Shown piece by piece: positions 25,145 to 38,802 of a stretch of 64,000 nucleotides of DNA (the first letter of the stretch is position 1; each line of letters opens with the position of its first letter). The translations under genes were made by a program, and so were the position numbers. The DNA is taken from positions 57,474 to 121,473 of the forward strand of contig JAZKJM010000002.1 in the NCBI GenBank assembly GCA_040384265.1. The letters run 5' to 3'. Below the pieces are notes generated by a model. It ran no database searches and was not told where the DNA came from. It saw only the letters and a list, made by a program, of their open reading frames with translations. The stretch is from Pseudomonadota bacterium. GTDB taxonomy: Bacteria; Pseudomonadota; Alphaproteobacteria; Rickettsiales; UBA3002.

Positions 25145-26101
25145 ATGTTCCTTCCTTCCAACATAACCCTTAAACTCGGTGATTCCGGCGATTTCGTCAC
25201 GGAGTTGCAGCGCCGCCTTGCCATCGTCAAATGCTTCCACGAGAACGCCATCAACGGCTTCTTCGATGGGGCGACCGTCAACGGCGTTTCCAGTTTCCAA
25301 TCCATGAGCGGCCTGCGCGCCGATGGCATCGCCGGGCCGGAAACACTGCGCCGCCTCAACGGCTCGCTTTCGGGCGACACCAGCAGCAGCGCACCCGATA
25401 CCAAAGCGGAAGAAGAAGCCCAGCAGCTCGCCGCCGCGCAGCTCCAACAGCAAATCTACCTCGCCGAGCAGCAGCCCGAAATGCAATCCTATGCGCATGA
25501 GGCGGCGGTCGAACAATCCGTCAGCTACCAGCCGGAGCCGCAGCACCATCAACCGCAGTCGCAGGTGGTTGAACAAGCCACCGCCGCGCAGCAGCACACG
25601 GTTCAGCAGCAGCTCCAGCGCGAGCTGGAAATGCAGGCCCGCGCGCAAACCGGCCCCAGCGCCAGCGACGTGCTCGCCCAAATGCTGCTGTCCCAAACCC
25701 AGCAGCCCGCACCGCAGCCGGCACAGGCACCGCAGCCCTTATCCGCCATCGATCAAGCCATGCAAGCCGCCGCTGCCGCAGGCCAGATGCAGCAGGTACA
25801 CGCACCGCAGCACCAACACGCTCCTGCGGCCGCCGCCCCCGCCGCCGCGCCCGAACCGCGCGGTATCGTTGGCCGCACCATGCAATTCGCCAACGAGATG
25901 ATGCAAAAACTCGCCACTTATTTTGAGGCGAAATTACCCGCCCATGTGTTGCAGGAAGTCAAAGAAATCGGCCATACCATGGCCAAAAGCGGCATCAAGG
26001 AAGCCGCCATTCCCACCGGCCCGGATCAGATTCGCGGCGCCGACACCCCCGCCCGTGGCCCGCAACAACAGCAAACCGCGCAACTACCCCAGCGGCCCTA
26101 A
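25145..26101 (+). CDS. Peptidoglycan-binding-domain protein, Gln/Ala/Pro-rich
   Basis: 318 residues without a visible signal peptide. Residues ~8-73 form a PG_binding_1 domain (LKLGDSGDFVTELQRRLAIV ... FFDGATVNGVSSFQSMSGLRADGIAGPETLRRLNG). Residues ~80-240 are Gln/Ala/Pro-rich low complexity, and ~240-300 is a helical segment (GRTMQFANEMMQKLATYFEAKLPAHVLQEVKEIGHTM). A role at the cell wall is suggested by the domain only; how it would leave the cytoplasm is not evident. The 3' end overlaps the convergent phage-like gene by 18 bp. Confidence 0.8.
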   Translation: MFLPSNITLKLGDSGDFVTELQRRLAIVKCFHENAINGFFDGATVNGVSSFQSMSGLRADGIAGPETLRRLNGSLSGDTSSSAPDTKAEEEAQQLAAAQLQQQIYLAEQQPEMQSYAHEAAVEQSVSYQPEPQHHQPQSQVVEQATAAQQHTVQQQLQRELEMQARAQTGPSASDVLAQMLLSQTQQPAPQPAQAPQPLSAIDQAMQAAAAAGQMQQVHAPQHQHAPAAAAPAAAPEPRGIVGRTMQFANEMMQKLATYFEAKLPAHVLQEVKEIGHTMAKSGIKEAAIPTGPDQIRGADTPARGPQQQQTAQLPQRP

Positions 26102-26341
26102 CACCGCATCCGCCTGCGCCTCATCCGCAAAGCGCAAACACACCGTCACGTGCGGATGCTCCGGGTCATCCCCCGCCCAGACATGCAGGCAATGGCTCGG
26201 TGTCACCCGAAAGGGCGCAATCGCATCGCTCAACACCTCCGGCGTGATGTTCACGTGATACCCCGCCAGCGCCGTAACGACAGGGTTTTGCGGATCCGCC
26301 ACATCCACCGTAAAAAGCGTTCCAATCCGATCTATCGCCAT
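26084..26341 (-). CDS. Small protein at the end of a phage-like cluster
   Basis: An 85-residue protein starting at the ATG 2 nt beyond the stop of the tail-like gene, so probably translationally coupled. No family recognised. Sequence (VDVADPQNPVVTALAGYHVNITPEVLSDAIAPFRVTP) looks like a compact alpha/beta domain. An upstream extension to 26458 would overlap the previous gene by more than 100 bp and is rejected. Confidence 0.6.
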   Translation of the reverse strand: MAIDRIGTLFTVDVADPQNPVVTALAGYHVNITPEVLSDAIAPFRVTPSHCLHVWAGDDPEHPHVTVCLRFADEAQADAVLGPLG

Positions 26342-26343
26342 CG

Positions 26344-27627
26344 CTATACCGTCAATGCTGAAAGTTGTGAATCCGCCAATATCGACGGCCAAATGACCGC
26401 GCGCCGCACATAGCCGCGCAGCCCTACCGAGCCTGTCCCGTTTGCAGCAAGGGTGCATACCGACATCCCCGTTGGCCGGGTGATGCCGGTTTGCGTTGTG
26501 CCCAGCACCGCATCAATCGCGCTGATGTAGGACGCCACATCAAGTACCGCCGCCACCTTCACGCGGCGCGCACCGGTATAGCCATTGATCAATTGCGCCG
26601 TGCCCTGCGCCACCCCACCCGCCGTCACAATCACGGACACCGCATCCGCCGAAGTGCGCACGGCAAGCACGCGATTATTATTGCCCCCGTCATGCACCTG
26701 CAAAAAACTACGCGATGCGGCATCAAACGCGGCCATATCCACATCCACCATCATCGTGAACGGATTCGCCAGCGTCGCCGTCAATCCGGTGACAATCAGC
26801 AGATCCGCTGGCCGCGTCGCAGCCGCCGTGGTCGTCGTCACATAGGATGCCGCCACCATTCCCGTTTCCACCTGCAGCCCCCACATGCCCCAGGAGAGCG
26901 AGCTCCCCGGCGTCTGGTTGAGCTGTGGGTTGAGCATGAACGTGGTCTGTCCCACATCCGTGGTATAGGTCACCCAAACCCGAAACCAGCCATTCGCAAG
27001 CGCAATCGAACCATACGACGTAACATTCACAGGTGCCGACACGACACCCGTCACCGGGTTCACGCTCACCTGGTGCCCGCTGGTGCCACCCGCATCGCGC
27101 AGCAGGATGGACGTGGCCGCATTCGCACCCGCTGCGCACACATAGGCCGACATTGTATAGACCGTGTTCGCGGCACAGGCGCCGCTTTGCAGCACCCCTT
27201 GCCCGCTGGCGAAACTATTCACCACATCCGCTGTCATCGTCCCATCGGGCGCAATCATGCTATCGGCAGTGATGGTGGTCGATCCCTGTTTGGTCCATGA
27301 CGCACTATCCAGCGTCTGCGACTGCACGAGACGATTCGCAGTCGCCGTCTCAACCAATAGCCCGTTATTCGATTCACGTGCCACACCGCTGGCAAACCCC
27401 ACCAGCGTGCCTTCGCGCGTCATCGCATAGCCGGTGCTGGCGCGGGTGCAGGTCGCCTTGCCATCCGCCACCATTGCCGCGAAGCTGCCATACAGCACAC
27501 CATCCGCCGCTTTATAATACGGCGTACCGCCGGTGCCGATGCCGCACGGGTCGCACACCATCGCCGCCGCTTTATAGCCCGACCGCACCAGCGCGTTACC
27601 GCCCAGGGTCGTAACAACGCGGGTCAT
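26344..27627 (-). CDS. Phage tail-fibre/head-spike-like protein
   Basis: 427 residues, beta-rich, Thr/Ala/Gly-heavy. The block GLLVETATANRLVQSQTLDSASWTKQGSTTITADSMIAPDGTMTADVV (~88-135) matches the carbohydrate-binding repeat found in phage head-spike and tail-fibre proteins, followed by a concanavalin-like jelly-roll pattern (LANGWFRVWVTYTTDV; WGMWGLQVETGMVAASYV). No signal peptide. Its ATG overlaps the stop of the upstream gene (TAATG). Could be a prophage remnant or a gene-transfer-agent accessory module; no capsid, portal or integrase gene is nearby. Confidence 0.7.
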   Translation of the reverse strand: MTRVVTTLGGNALVRSGYKAAAMVCDPCGIGTGGTPYYKAADGVLYGSFAAMVADGKATCTRASTGYAMTREGTLVGFASGVARESNNGLLVETATANRLVQSQTLDSASWTKQGSTTITADSMIAPDGTMTADVVNSFASGQGVLQSGACAANTVYTMSAYVCAAGANAATSILLRDAGGTSGHQVSVNPVTGVVSAPVNVTSYGSIALANGWFRVWVTYTTDVGQTTFMLNPQLNQTPGSSLSWGMWGLQVETGMVAASYVTTTTAAATRPADLLIVTGLTATLANPFTMMVDVDMAAFDAASRSFLQVHDGGNNNRVLAVRTSADAVSVIVTAGGVAQGTAQLINGYTGARRVKVAAVLDVASYISAIDAVLGTTQTGITRPTGMSVCTLAANGTGSVGLRGYVRRAVIWPSILADSQLSALTV

Positions 27628-27983
27628 TACAACGGCCTCGTCGCCAGTGTAATCACCGTGTCGGTCGTCGCCTGTGCGGCGAGGGTTTCCAGCTTGATGA
27701 ACTGCCAGCCGACAATCACCGCCAGGTTGGAAATCGCCACCGCCTTGCCCGCCGTCACCGTAATGGCGACATCCGTCCCATCCGCCTGCACGCGGCTATA
27801 GGTGCCATCGAGCGAGGGCGCAGCCTGCAGGTAAATCAACGTGCCGTCGAAGCTCGCCGGGATAAACATGCCCGCCAGCTGGGTGCCGCTGAGGTCGATG
27901 GCATTGCTCAACGTCGCGCCGCTGGGGATCGTCGCATTCAGCGCATACACATGTTGGGGTGAGAATTGGGTCGCGGTTAACAT
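27627..27983 (-). CDS. Phage-like structural protein, unknown
   Basis: 118 residues, all-beta in character: IPSGATLSNAIDLSGTQLAGMFIPASFDGTLIYLQAAPSLDGTYSRVQADGTDVAITV. This pattern occurs in small phage proteins encoded next to tail or fibre genes, but I cannot name a family. AAGGAG precedes the start at good spacing. First gene of the three-gene minus-strand module. Confidence 0.65.
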   Translation of the reverse strand: MLTATQFSPQHVYALNATIPSGATLSNAIDLSGTQLAGMFIPASFDGTLIYLQAAPSLDGTYSRVQADGTDVAITVTAGKAVAISNLAVIVGWQFIKLETLAAQATTDTVITLATRPL

Positions 27984-28045
27984 GGGGAACTCCTTCTATG
28001 GTTGACCGCCATAGAACGCTCGTTCCCACCTACCGGGAAGGGGGC

Positions 28046-32638
<4,593 letters not shown>

Positions 32639-32646
32639 ACGCGCCG

Positions 32647-33474
32647 CTACAGTTTGAGGTATTTGTCGTAGATGCTCTTCTTCTCTTCCGGCGACAGGTT
32701 GCCCTGCATCATCTCGTAGCTGTATTTATACCAGTCGGAACCGGGATAGTTATAGCCCAGCACCGCCGCATATTTTTTCGCTTCCTCGATCACGCCCAGG
32801 CGCAGGTAGCACTCCACCATCCGGTGCAGCGCTTCGGCGACATGGCTGGTGGTCTGGTAGTTATCGATCACGAATTTAAAGCGGTTGAGCGCCGCCGGAT
32901 AATCCTGCCGCTTGAGATAATAGCGGCCGATTTCCATTTCTTTTCCGGCGAGGTGATCTTCCGTCAAATCCAGTTTGATTTTCGCATCGCGCGCGTAATC
33001 AGAATCGGGGAAACGCTCCACCACATCCTTCAACGCGGCGCGCGCTTTCTCACTCATTTTCTGGTCACGGCCCACATCCGAGATCTGCGTATAATAGCAC
33101 AGCGCGGTCAGGTAATACGCATAGGGCGCGCTCGGATGGGTCGGGTGCAGTTTCACGAAGCGGTCGAGGATCACCACCGCATCCTCGAACTGGCCGCCGC
33201 GATAGGCGGAATAGCCCGCCATCACCTGCGCCCGCGTTGCCCATTCGGAATAGGGATGCTGGCGCTCCACCTCTTCAAACTGCTCGGTCGCGGCCTTGAA
33301 GGATTTCTTGTTAAACGTCTCATACGCCGTGTCATACAGCGCATCGATCGGCTCGTTTTTCTCGGCGAGTTTCTCGATGTCATCATCATCGCTGCCGCAC
33401 GCAGCCAGCACCAACATCACCGACACCGCACCAAGCACGCGCCACGAAAAAATTCTTTGTTTACGAATATCCAT
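32647..33474 (-). CDS. bamD: Outer membrane assembly lipoprotein BamD
   Basis: Essential partner of BamA in outer-membrane protein insertion. Start ATG 33474 with AAGGAAG; 275 residues. Signal peptide ends in a lipobox (LVLAAC), so Cys at ~24 would be lipidated. TPR repeats follow (ALYDTAYETFNKKSFKAATEQFEEVERQHPYSEWATRAQVMAGYSAYRGGQFEDAVVILDRFVKLHPTHPSAPYAYYLTALCYY). A longer frame from 33543 overlaps the divergent GNAT gene and would bury the lipobox. Confidence 0.96.
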   Translation of the reverse strand: MDIRKQRIFSWRVLGAVSVMLVLAACGSDDDDIEKLAEKNEPIDALYDTAYETFNKKSFKAATEQFEEVERQHPYSEWATRAQVMAGYSAYRGGQFEDAVVILDRFVKLHPTHPSAPYAYYLTALCYYTQISDVGRDQKMSEKARAALKDVVERFPDSDYARDAKIKLDLTEDHLAGKEMEIGRYYLKRQDYPAALNRFKFVIDNYQTTSHVAEALHRMVECYLRLGVIEEAKKYAAVLGYNYPGSDWYKYSYEMMQGNLSPEEKKSIYDKYLKL

Positions 33475-33521
33475 GACTTCCTTATAGCAGCGTCGCAGGG
33501 GCGCGCAACTTCCGAGGGGCC

Positions 33522-34001
33522 ATGACGAAACGAAAACTATCATCCAGACCGAAAATAACCCTCAGGGAGCTGAAGCCCGAGGAAATCCCTGATATTTTTC
33601 CGCTCATCCATCTGCATAACCCCAGCATCACCCGCGCCATTTTTATGCGCCGCCTGCCGGACATGCTGCCATTCGGCTACCGCGCGCTTGCCGCGTTCGA
33701 TGGAGAGCGCATGGTCGGCGTCAGCGGATTCTGGATACGTGCGCGCTTCTGGTGCGGCAAACAATGCGATATCGATAATTTCTTCGTCCATCCGGAGTAT
33801 CGCGGCAGCGGGCTTGGCAAAAAGCTCGTGAAGTGGCTGGAGAAAAAAGCCCTCGCCGAGCAATGCGATCTCATCGTGCTCGATGCCTATGCCCACAGCT
33901 TCCTCGCCCACCGGTTTTACCACCGCGAAGGCTTCGTTGCGACAGGCTACCATTTCACCAAAATCCCCGGCAGCAAAACGCCCTGGAGCAGCAGCCGTTA
34001 G
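33522..34001 (+). CDS. GNAT-family N-acetyltransferase
   Basis: 159 residues with the GNAT fold: beta strands up to DIDNFFVHPEYRGSGLGKKLVKWLEKKALAEQCDLIVLDAYAHSFLAHRFYHREGF, where RGSGLGKK (~98-105) is the acetyl-CoA-binding loop. Substrate unknown. It is the only plus-strand gene between lpxC and bamD; its stop overlaps the convergent lpxC stop by 4 bp and its start is 47 bp from divergent bamD. Confidence 0.88.
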   Translation: MTKRKLSSRPKITLRELKPEEIPDIFPLIHLHNPSITRAIFMRRLPDMLPFGYRALAAFDGERMVGVSGFWIRARFWCGKQCDIDNFFVHPEYRGSGLGKKLVKWLEKKALAEQCDLIVLDAYAHSFLAHRFYHREGFVATGYHFTKIPGSKTPWSSSR

Positions 34002-34942
34002 GCATCCACGCGGGCGTGATGCTCGCTACGCTCAACCTGCATCGGCACATTCACTTCCGTATCGCCCAGAATGCGGTAGTTGCTTGCGTCTGCAAACAGC
34101 GCGCGCAGCAGCTTGTTATTCACGCCATGGCCGGGGCGACGCGTCACCACCTCACCGCGAATCACCGCACCGGCGAGGAAATAATCGCCCACGCAATCGA
34201 GCGCTTTGTGGCGCACGAATTCATCCGCATAGCGCAGGCCGCCTTCGTTGAGAATGTCGTTTTCACCGACCACAATCGCGTTATGCAGCGAACCGCCAAG
34301 GGCGAGGCCCATGCTGCGCATTTTCTCGACATCGCGCGCGAAACCAAAGGTGCGCGCCCGAGCGAGCGATTGTTTAAAGGTCGTCTCCGAGAAATCATAG
34401 CGCGCTTTTTGGCTGGCGATCAGCGGGTGATTAAACGCGATTTCCACTTCCAACACGAACCCCTCGCTTGGCTTGATGGTGGCGACCGAACCGCCTTCCA
34501 CCACGCTCACTTCTTTCAGCACCTGCACGATGCGGCGCAGCGCGCGCTGCTGCACGCGACCCGCACAATCCAGCAGGAAAATAAATGGCTCGGACGAACC
34601 ATCCATGATCGGCACTTCCGGCCCATCCAGCTCGATGCGCGCATTGTCAATATCCGCACCCCACAGCGCAGCCATCAAATGCTCAATCGTCGACACGCTG
34701 ACGCCGTGTTTATTGGCGATGGTGGTGCCAAGCGTGGTTTCCATCACCGCGTCAAAGGTCGCGTGGATGCTGTTGGTCGGGCTATCAATATCCTTGCGGA
34801 CAAACACGATGCCGGTATGCGGACCTGCCGGGCGAATGACCATGTTGACCATGTCGCCGCTATGCAGCGAAACGCCGACGCAGCTTACTTCTGCAGCGAC
34901 CGTGTGTTGGAAAAAAGACTCGTTATCCTGCGACGTTTCCAT
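33998..34942 (-). CDS. lpxC: UDP-3-O-acyl-N-acetylglucosamine deacetylase
   Basis: Zinc enzyme for the committed step of lipid A synthesis, which shows this organism makes lipopolysaccharide. 314 residues; zinc ligands in STIEHLMAALWG and in the RHKALDCVGDYFLAG motif, plus the conserved NGRYIL-equivalent NYRILG near the end. It lies downstream of ftsZ, the standard end of the dcw cluster, but is separated from it by a palindromic element. Confidence 0.97.
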   Translation of the reverse strand: METSQDNESFFQHTVAAEVSCVGVSLHSGDMVNMVIRPAGPHTGIVFVRKDIDSPTNSIHATFDAVMETTLGTTIANKHGVSVSTIEHLMAALWGADIDNARIELDGPEVPIMDGSSEPFIFLLDCAGRVQQRALRRIVQVLKEVSVVEGGSVATIKPSEGFVLEVEIAFNHPLIASQKARYDFSETTFKQSLARARTFGFARDVEKMRSMGLALGGSLHNAIVVGENDILNEGGLRYADEFVRHKALDCVGDYFLAGAVIRGEVVTRRPGHGVNNKLLRALFADASNYRILGDTEVNVPMQVERSEHHARVDA

Positions 34943-35072
34943 GGTGTGCCTCGTATCTTTTTGTTTTGTAGCCTGACATTAGCCACACCACCCCGTGAAA
35001 AACAATTCACGCTTTGTAACGGATTGTTACAGAGGCAACGCATTGATTTAATTTGCTTAAAGCAACATGGGG

Positions 35073-35189
35073 TTGGCGTCAAAATAGTTGAGATGCTAGG
35101 AGCGTTTGCGCGCAGAACCGCAGCGTAGCAGCGCTACGTGAGGATTCGAGCACAACCGCGACGACGCAGATCAGCTGTTTTCACGCCAA
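35073..35189. repeat. Palindromic element, family R1, copy 2
   Basis: Arms 35073-35096 and 35166-35189 are inverted repeats (left TTGGCGTCAAAATAGTTG, right reversed TTGGCGTGAAAACAGCTG). Core CTAGGAG...GCGCAGAACCGCAGCGTAGC...GTGAGGATTCGAG matches copies at 1929 and 59605. Lies between ftsZ (stop 4 bp away) and lpxC, and may act as terminator or processing site there. Confidence 0.8.
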
Positions 35190-35193
35190 GCTT

Positions 35194-36867
35194 TTAGTTT
35201 GCCTGACGACGCAGGAAAGCGGGAATATCGTAAAACTCTTCCTCGTCGCTTGCATGCGGTGCGCGTTCACGCACTTCTGCTTTGCGCTCCGGCGCCGCTG
35301 CACTTGCCGCCGCACGCGGATTCGCGCTTGGTGCACGCGTGGTGCCGGTGAAGCTTTTGCCAACATTGGCGAGGCGGTTAAACAGGCTTTTTCCGCCTGC
35401 CGCTTCGTCATCGCCCTCTTGCGCATCCGGCGCTTGCGAGGAGAACAATGTGCGCTGCTGCGGCACTTCCGCACGCGGGCTCACAAAGAGTGGGCCTGCT
35501 TCTTCCATCGTTTGCTCCGCTACTGCCGGACGTGCGGCATTCGCCGCGATACGCATCGCATTCTCCAGCTGAGCAGCTTGCGCGGCGGCAGCGGCTGCCG
35601 CTTGCTGGGCTTGCAGCTTGTGCTGCTCATCCTGCGTGCGGGCCGATTCGTCGATGATACGGATGACGGGCTGTGCGGGCGCTGCAGCACGTGGCGCCGG
35701 CGCGCGCGCCGTGTCGATCACGCTGCTGGTGCCTGCCTGACGAACAATCTCTGCCGGGCTGCGCTCACGCGTGGCGAGGCTGCTACCGACCATCGAGTGA
35801 TCTTTGCGTGGCGCTTGCGTGGTGCCGCCCATGAAGGGTTTACGTGCGGATGGCATCGTCGGCACCATGTCGTGGTGCGGCGGTTGTGCCAGCATTTGGT
35901 CGGCATCGATCCCCGTCGCCACGACGGACACGCGCATTTTGCCTTCCATCGTATCGGAGAAGGTCGAACCGAAAATGATGTTCGCTTCCGGATCCACTTC
36001 GTCGCGGATACGGTTGACGGCTTCATCCACCTCAAACAGCGACATATCCTGACCGCCGGTGATGTTGACAAGCACCGCCCGCGCGCCTTTGAGCGAGACA
36101 TCGTCAAGCAGCGGATTGCTGATTGCCGCTTCGGATGCCTGCAGCGCACGCTGGTCGCCAGTGGCTTCACCGGTGCCCATCATCGCCTTGCCCATTTCGC
36201 TCATCACGGCGCGGATATCGGCGAAATCAAGATTCACCAGACCCGGTTTCACAATCAGGTCCGTCACCCCGCGCACGCCCGAATGCAGCACTTCATCCGC
36301 CAGGCGGAAGGCCTCGGCGAAGGTGGTTTTTTCATTGGCAATGCGGAACAGGTTTTGGTTCGGCACCACGATCAGCGTATCGACATATTGCTGCAATTCA
36401 CGAATGCCCGCTTCCGCAATTTTCATGCGGTGCGCGCCTTCAAACTGGAACGGCTTGGTCACAACACCCACCGTCAGCATGCCCTGCTCTTTTGCAAGGC
36501 GCGCGATCACCGGCGCTGCACCCGTGCCCGTGCCACCGCCCATACCGGCGGTGATGAACACCATATTGCTGCCATGGATATAATCCGCGATTTCTTCCAT
36601 CGCCTCTTCTGCCGCAGCCAGACCAACTTGCGGCTTCGCGCCAGCGCCAAGGCCGCGCGTCACGGTGAGACCCAGCTGAATCACGCGATCCGTCTGCGCC
36701 GACTCAAGCGCCTGCGCATCCGTATTGGCGATCACAAAATCAACACCCTCAAGGTTCGCCGCGATCATGTTGTTGACCGCGTTGCCACCCGCACCGCCGA
36801 CACCAACAACGGTGATTTTCGGGCGAAGCGTATCGATCTGTGAGGGAAGATGCAGGTTGATGGTCAT
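35194..36867 (-). CDS. ftsZ: Cell division GTPase FtsZ
   Basis: Tubulin homologue forming the Z ring. ATG 36867 with AGGAGGA gives 557 residues. GTP-binding signature [23 protein letters not shown] (~105) and T7 loop [24 protein letters not shown] are intact. The C-terminal ~230 residues are a long Ala/Arg/Gln linker, ending in the conserved peptide DIPAFLRRQ used to bind FtsA and other partners. A longer frame to 36921 lacks a ribosome site. A sigma-70 promoter sits ~97 bp upstream. Confidence 0.98.
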   Translation of the reverse strand: MTINLHLPSQIDTLRPKITVVGVGGAGGNAVNNMIAANLEGVDFVIANTDAQALESAQTDRVIQLGLTVTRGLGAGAKPQVGLAAAEEAMEEIADYIHGSNMVFITAGMGGGTGTGAAPVIARLAKEQGMLTVGVVTKPFQFEGAHRMKIAEAGIRELQQYVDTLIVVPNQNLFRIANEKTTFAEAFRLADEVLHSGVRGVTDLIVKPGLVNLDFADIRAVMSEMGKAMMGTGEATGDQRALQASEAAISNPLLDDVSLKGARAVLVNITGGQDMSLFEVDEAVNRIRDEVDPEANIIFGSTFSDTMEGKMRVSVVATGIDADQMLAQPPHHDMVPTMPSARKPFMGGTTQAPRKDHSMVGSSLATRERSPAEIVRQAGTSSVIDTARAPAPRAAAPAQPVIRIIDESARTQDEQHKLQAQQAAAAAAAQAAQLENAMRIAANAARPAVAEQTMEEAGPLFVSPRAEVPQQRTLFSSQAPDAQEGDDEAAGGKSLFNRLANVGKSFTGTTRAPSANPRAAASAAAPERKAEVRERAPHASDEEEFYDIPAFLRRQAN

Positions 36868-36963
36868 AAATAAGTCCTCCTGAGCCGCTTTTGTGAGCGG
36901 GTGCGCTGGCGATGTTTTCAAGCACTTGCCGGAGTTTCTTGCGGTGTCCCGCTGTTTTTTGAC

Positions 36964-36992
36964 ACTATATGTAGCCGACTGTTGCTTGTAAA
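36964..36992 (-). promoter_or_regulatory. Sigma-70 promoter of ftsZ
   Basis: On the minus strand TTTACA (36987-36992), 17-bp spacer, TATAGT (36964-36969). Lies about 97 bp upstream of the ftsZ start, giving a private promoter inside the dcw cluster. Confidence 0.65.
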
Positions 36993-37159
36993 GCGCTAGT
37001 TAGAAAAATTTAGGGCTGTGAATTCGCCCGCACCTGCCAGCCCCAAACATCCAGAATCTTAATAGAACTGTCACACATAACCATTCGCATTATATGTAAT
37101 AGAGGATCATCCGCTAATTATCGCGCGTTCAATAACAATAGTATCAATGGAGAGAAGTC

Positions 37160-37525
37160 ATGGCCGATATTACCCCCGCAAAAAAAGAAGTCGTCATTGT
37201 AACACCGCATTCGGAGAACTCTGTCTTGGGAATAGTAACAATATTTGCTAAGGCGCTCGTAAGTTTTGGGAAAAACACTAGTTACGATGACCAATATGGC
37301 TCTCTCACAACCTTCTCTGACCAAAAAATTGTTCCCGATGCCGCGTGTAAGAACGCCGCAAAGCCAAGCGAATCAGATATCAGAATCGCCGCTGTCGAAC
37401 TGATGAAGAGTGGCACTGTGATGGATAATGTAAACACGAATACAGCACCGCTTCATCGCAAGGAATACGACATCAGCCCGATTCGCAACATGTGTAAAAA
37501 CGAAAAAGTCGTCGCAGCGAAATAA
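37160..37525 (+). CDS. Orphan protein inserted between ftsA and ftsZ
   Basis: 121 residues, hydrophilic, more AT-rich than its neighbours; no family recognised. N-terminal stretch VVIVTPHSENSVLGIVTIFAKALVSFG could be an amphipathic or membrane-associated segment. GGAG stands 8 bases before the ATG. It runs against the division genes and stops 3 bp before the ftsA end, so the pair is convergent. A half-conserved Pho-box-like sequence (GAACTGTCACA) lies ~85 bp upstream. Probably a recent insertion. Confidence 0.65.
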   Translation: MADITPAKKEVVIVTPHSENSVLGIVTIFAKALVSFGKNTSYDDQYGSLTTFSDQKIVPDAACKNAAKPSESDIRIAAVELMKSGTVMDNVNTNTAPLHRKEYDISPIRNMCKNEKVVAAK

Positions 37526-37528
37526 CGC

Positions 37529-38782
37529 CTAAAAATTCTCTTTGAACCAGTTCGCAATCCGCTCGGGCAACCAGCCGCGGCGCGCCTGCGACGCGGTCAG
37601 AATCTCTTCTTCCCACGGGCGGTGGCGCACATAATGCAGCATGCCGATGACGGTGGCGAATGCCGGGCCGGAGACCGCTTCCGCAAGGCCCGGAATGGGC
37701 GCAGGCTTGCCTTTGCGCACCTGTTTGCCGAGCATGCGCGCGGCCAGGTCGCTCACACCGAGCATCTGGCTCGCGCCGCCGGTAATCACGCAGCGTCGCC
37801 CGGCGATTTTATCCACGCCACTGGCTTCCAGCTTGCCGCGAATCAGCTCGAAAATTTCTTCCATCCGCGGACGAATCACCCCAACCAGCATGGCGCGCGG
37901 CATGGTCGTCGGCTCGTCGTCATCCTCGCGTTCGCCCAGCTGCGGCACATCGATCATCACCTCGGAATCCTTCACCGAATTGATCGCGCTGCCATGCAGG
38001 GTTTTTAGCCGCTCCGCATTATGTAGCGAGGTCGAAAGCCCCTGCGCAATATCACTCGTGACGTGATTGCCGCCGACGGGGATCGAGTCCGAATACACAT
38101 TGCGGCCGCCCACAAACACCGAGAAACTGGTGACACCGCCGCCCATATCAATCAGCGTCACGCCGAGATCCATCTCGTCTTTCTCCAGCGCCGAAAGCGC
38201 GCTCGCATGGCAGGAAAGCACAAAATCCGCGATGTTGAGATGGGCCTTGCCCAAACATTGCGCAATGTTCTTCAAATACTGCTCGCGCGCGGTGATGATC
38301 TGTAAATCCGCACCCAGTTTCTTACCGATCATGCCGCGCGGGTCGCGCAACCCGCGCGCGCCATCGAGCGTGTAATGCGACGGGAAGCAATGAATAATCC
38401 CTGTCTCCTCGCCGCTCAGGCTTGCACAGCCTTCATGGATAATATCGGCGATGTCCTGGTCGCTCACCCCATCGGCCAGCACATCCAGCTCCACCGCCAC
38501 ATGGCGCGATTTGAGATTGGTGCCGTTGGTGCTGACAATCACCTGCTCCACCGTCACTCCGGCCATTTGCTCGGCCGCATGCACGGCGGCGGTGATGGAT
38601 GTTCCCGCCTCGCCAATATCCGTAATGACGCCGGATTTAATGCCCTTCGCCAACTGATGGCCGATGCCGGTGACGGCGAATTCGCCCTCCTGCTCCGCGG
38701 TCGCAATCAGGCAGACAATCTTGGTCGTACCAATATCCAGCACTGCAATGGGGCCGTGGCGGCTAGGGGTTGGGTTACGCAT
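37529..38782 (-). CDS. ftsA: Cell division protein FtsA
   Basis: Actin-like protein tethering FtsZ to the membrane. Phosphate-binding motifs IAVLDIGTTKIVCLIA (~12-27) and LIDMGGGVTSFSVF, adenosine motif CVITGGASQMLGV, and the C-terminal amphipathic membrane-targeting helix PERIANWFKENF are present. 417 residues from ATG 38782, chosen for AAGGTGAG upstream; ATG 38797 is an in-frame alternative. It follows ftsQ by 20 bp. Confidence 0.96.
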   Translation of the reverse strand: MRNPTPSRHGPIAVLDIGTTKIVCLIATAEQEGEFAVTGIGHQLAKGIKSGVITDIGEAGTSITAAVHAAEQMAGVTVEQVIVSTNGTNLKSRHVAVELDVLADGVSDQDIADIIHEGCASLSGEETGIIHCFPSHYTLDGARGLRDPRGMIGKKLGADLQIITAREQYLKNIAQCLGKAHLNIADFVLSCHASALSALEKDEMDLGVTLIDMGGGVTSFSVFVGGRNVYSDSIPVGGNHVTSDIAQGLSTSLHNAERLKTLHGSAINSVKDSEVMIDVPQLGEREDDDEPTTMPRAMLVGVIRPRMEEIFELIRGKLEASGVDKIAGRRCVITGGASQMLGVSDLAARMLGKQVRKGKPAPIPGLAEAVSGPAFATVIGMLHYVRHRPWEEEILTASQARRGWLPERIANWFKENF

Positions 38783-38802
38783 AGTTCTCACCTTCATTGT
38801 CT

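Noticed and set aside
26344..27983. Complete prophage
   Set aside because: Only three genes, no integrase, terminase, portal or attachment repeats seen nearby.
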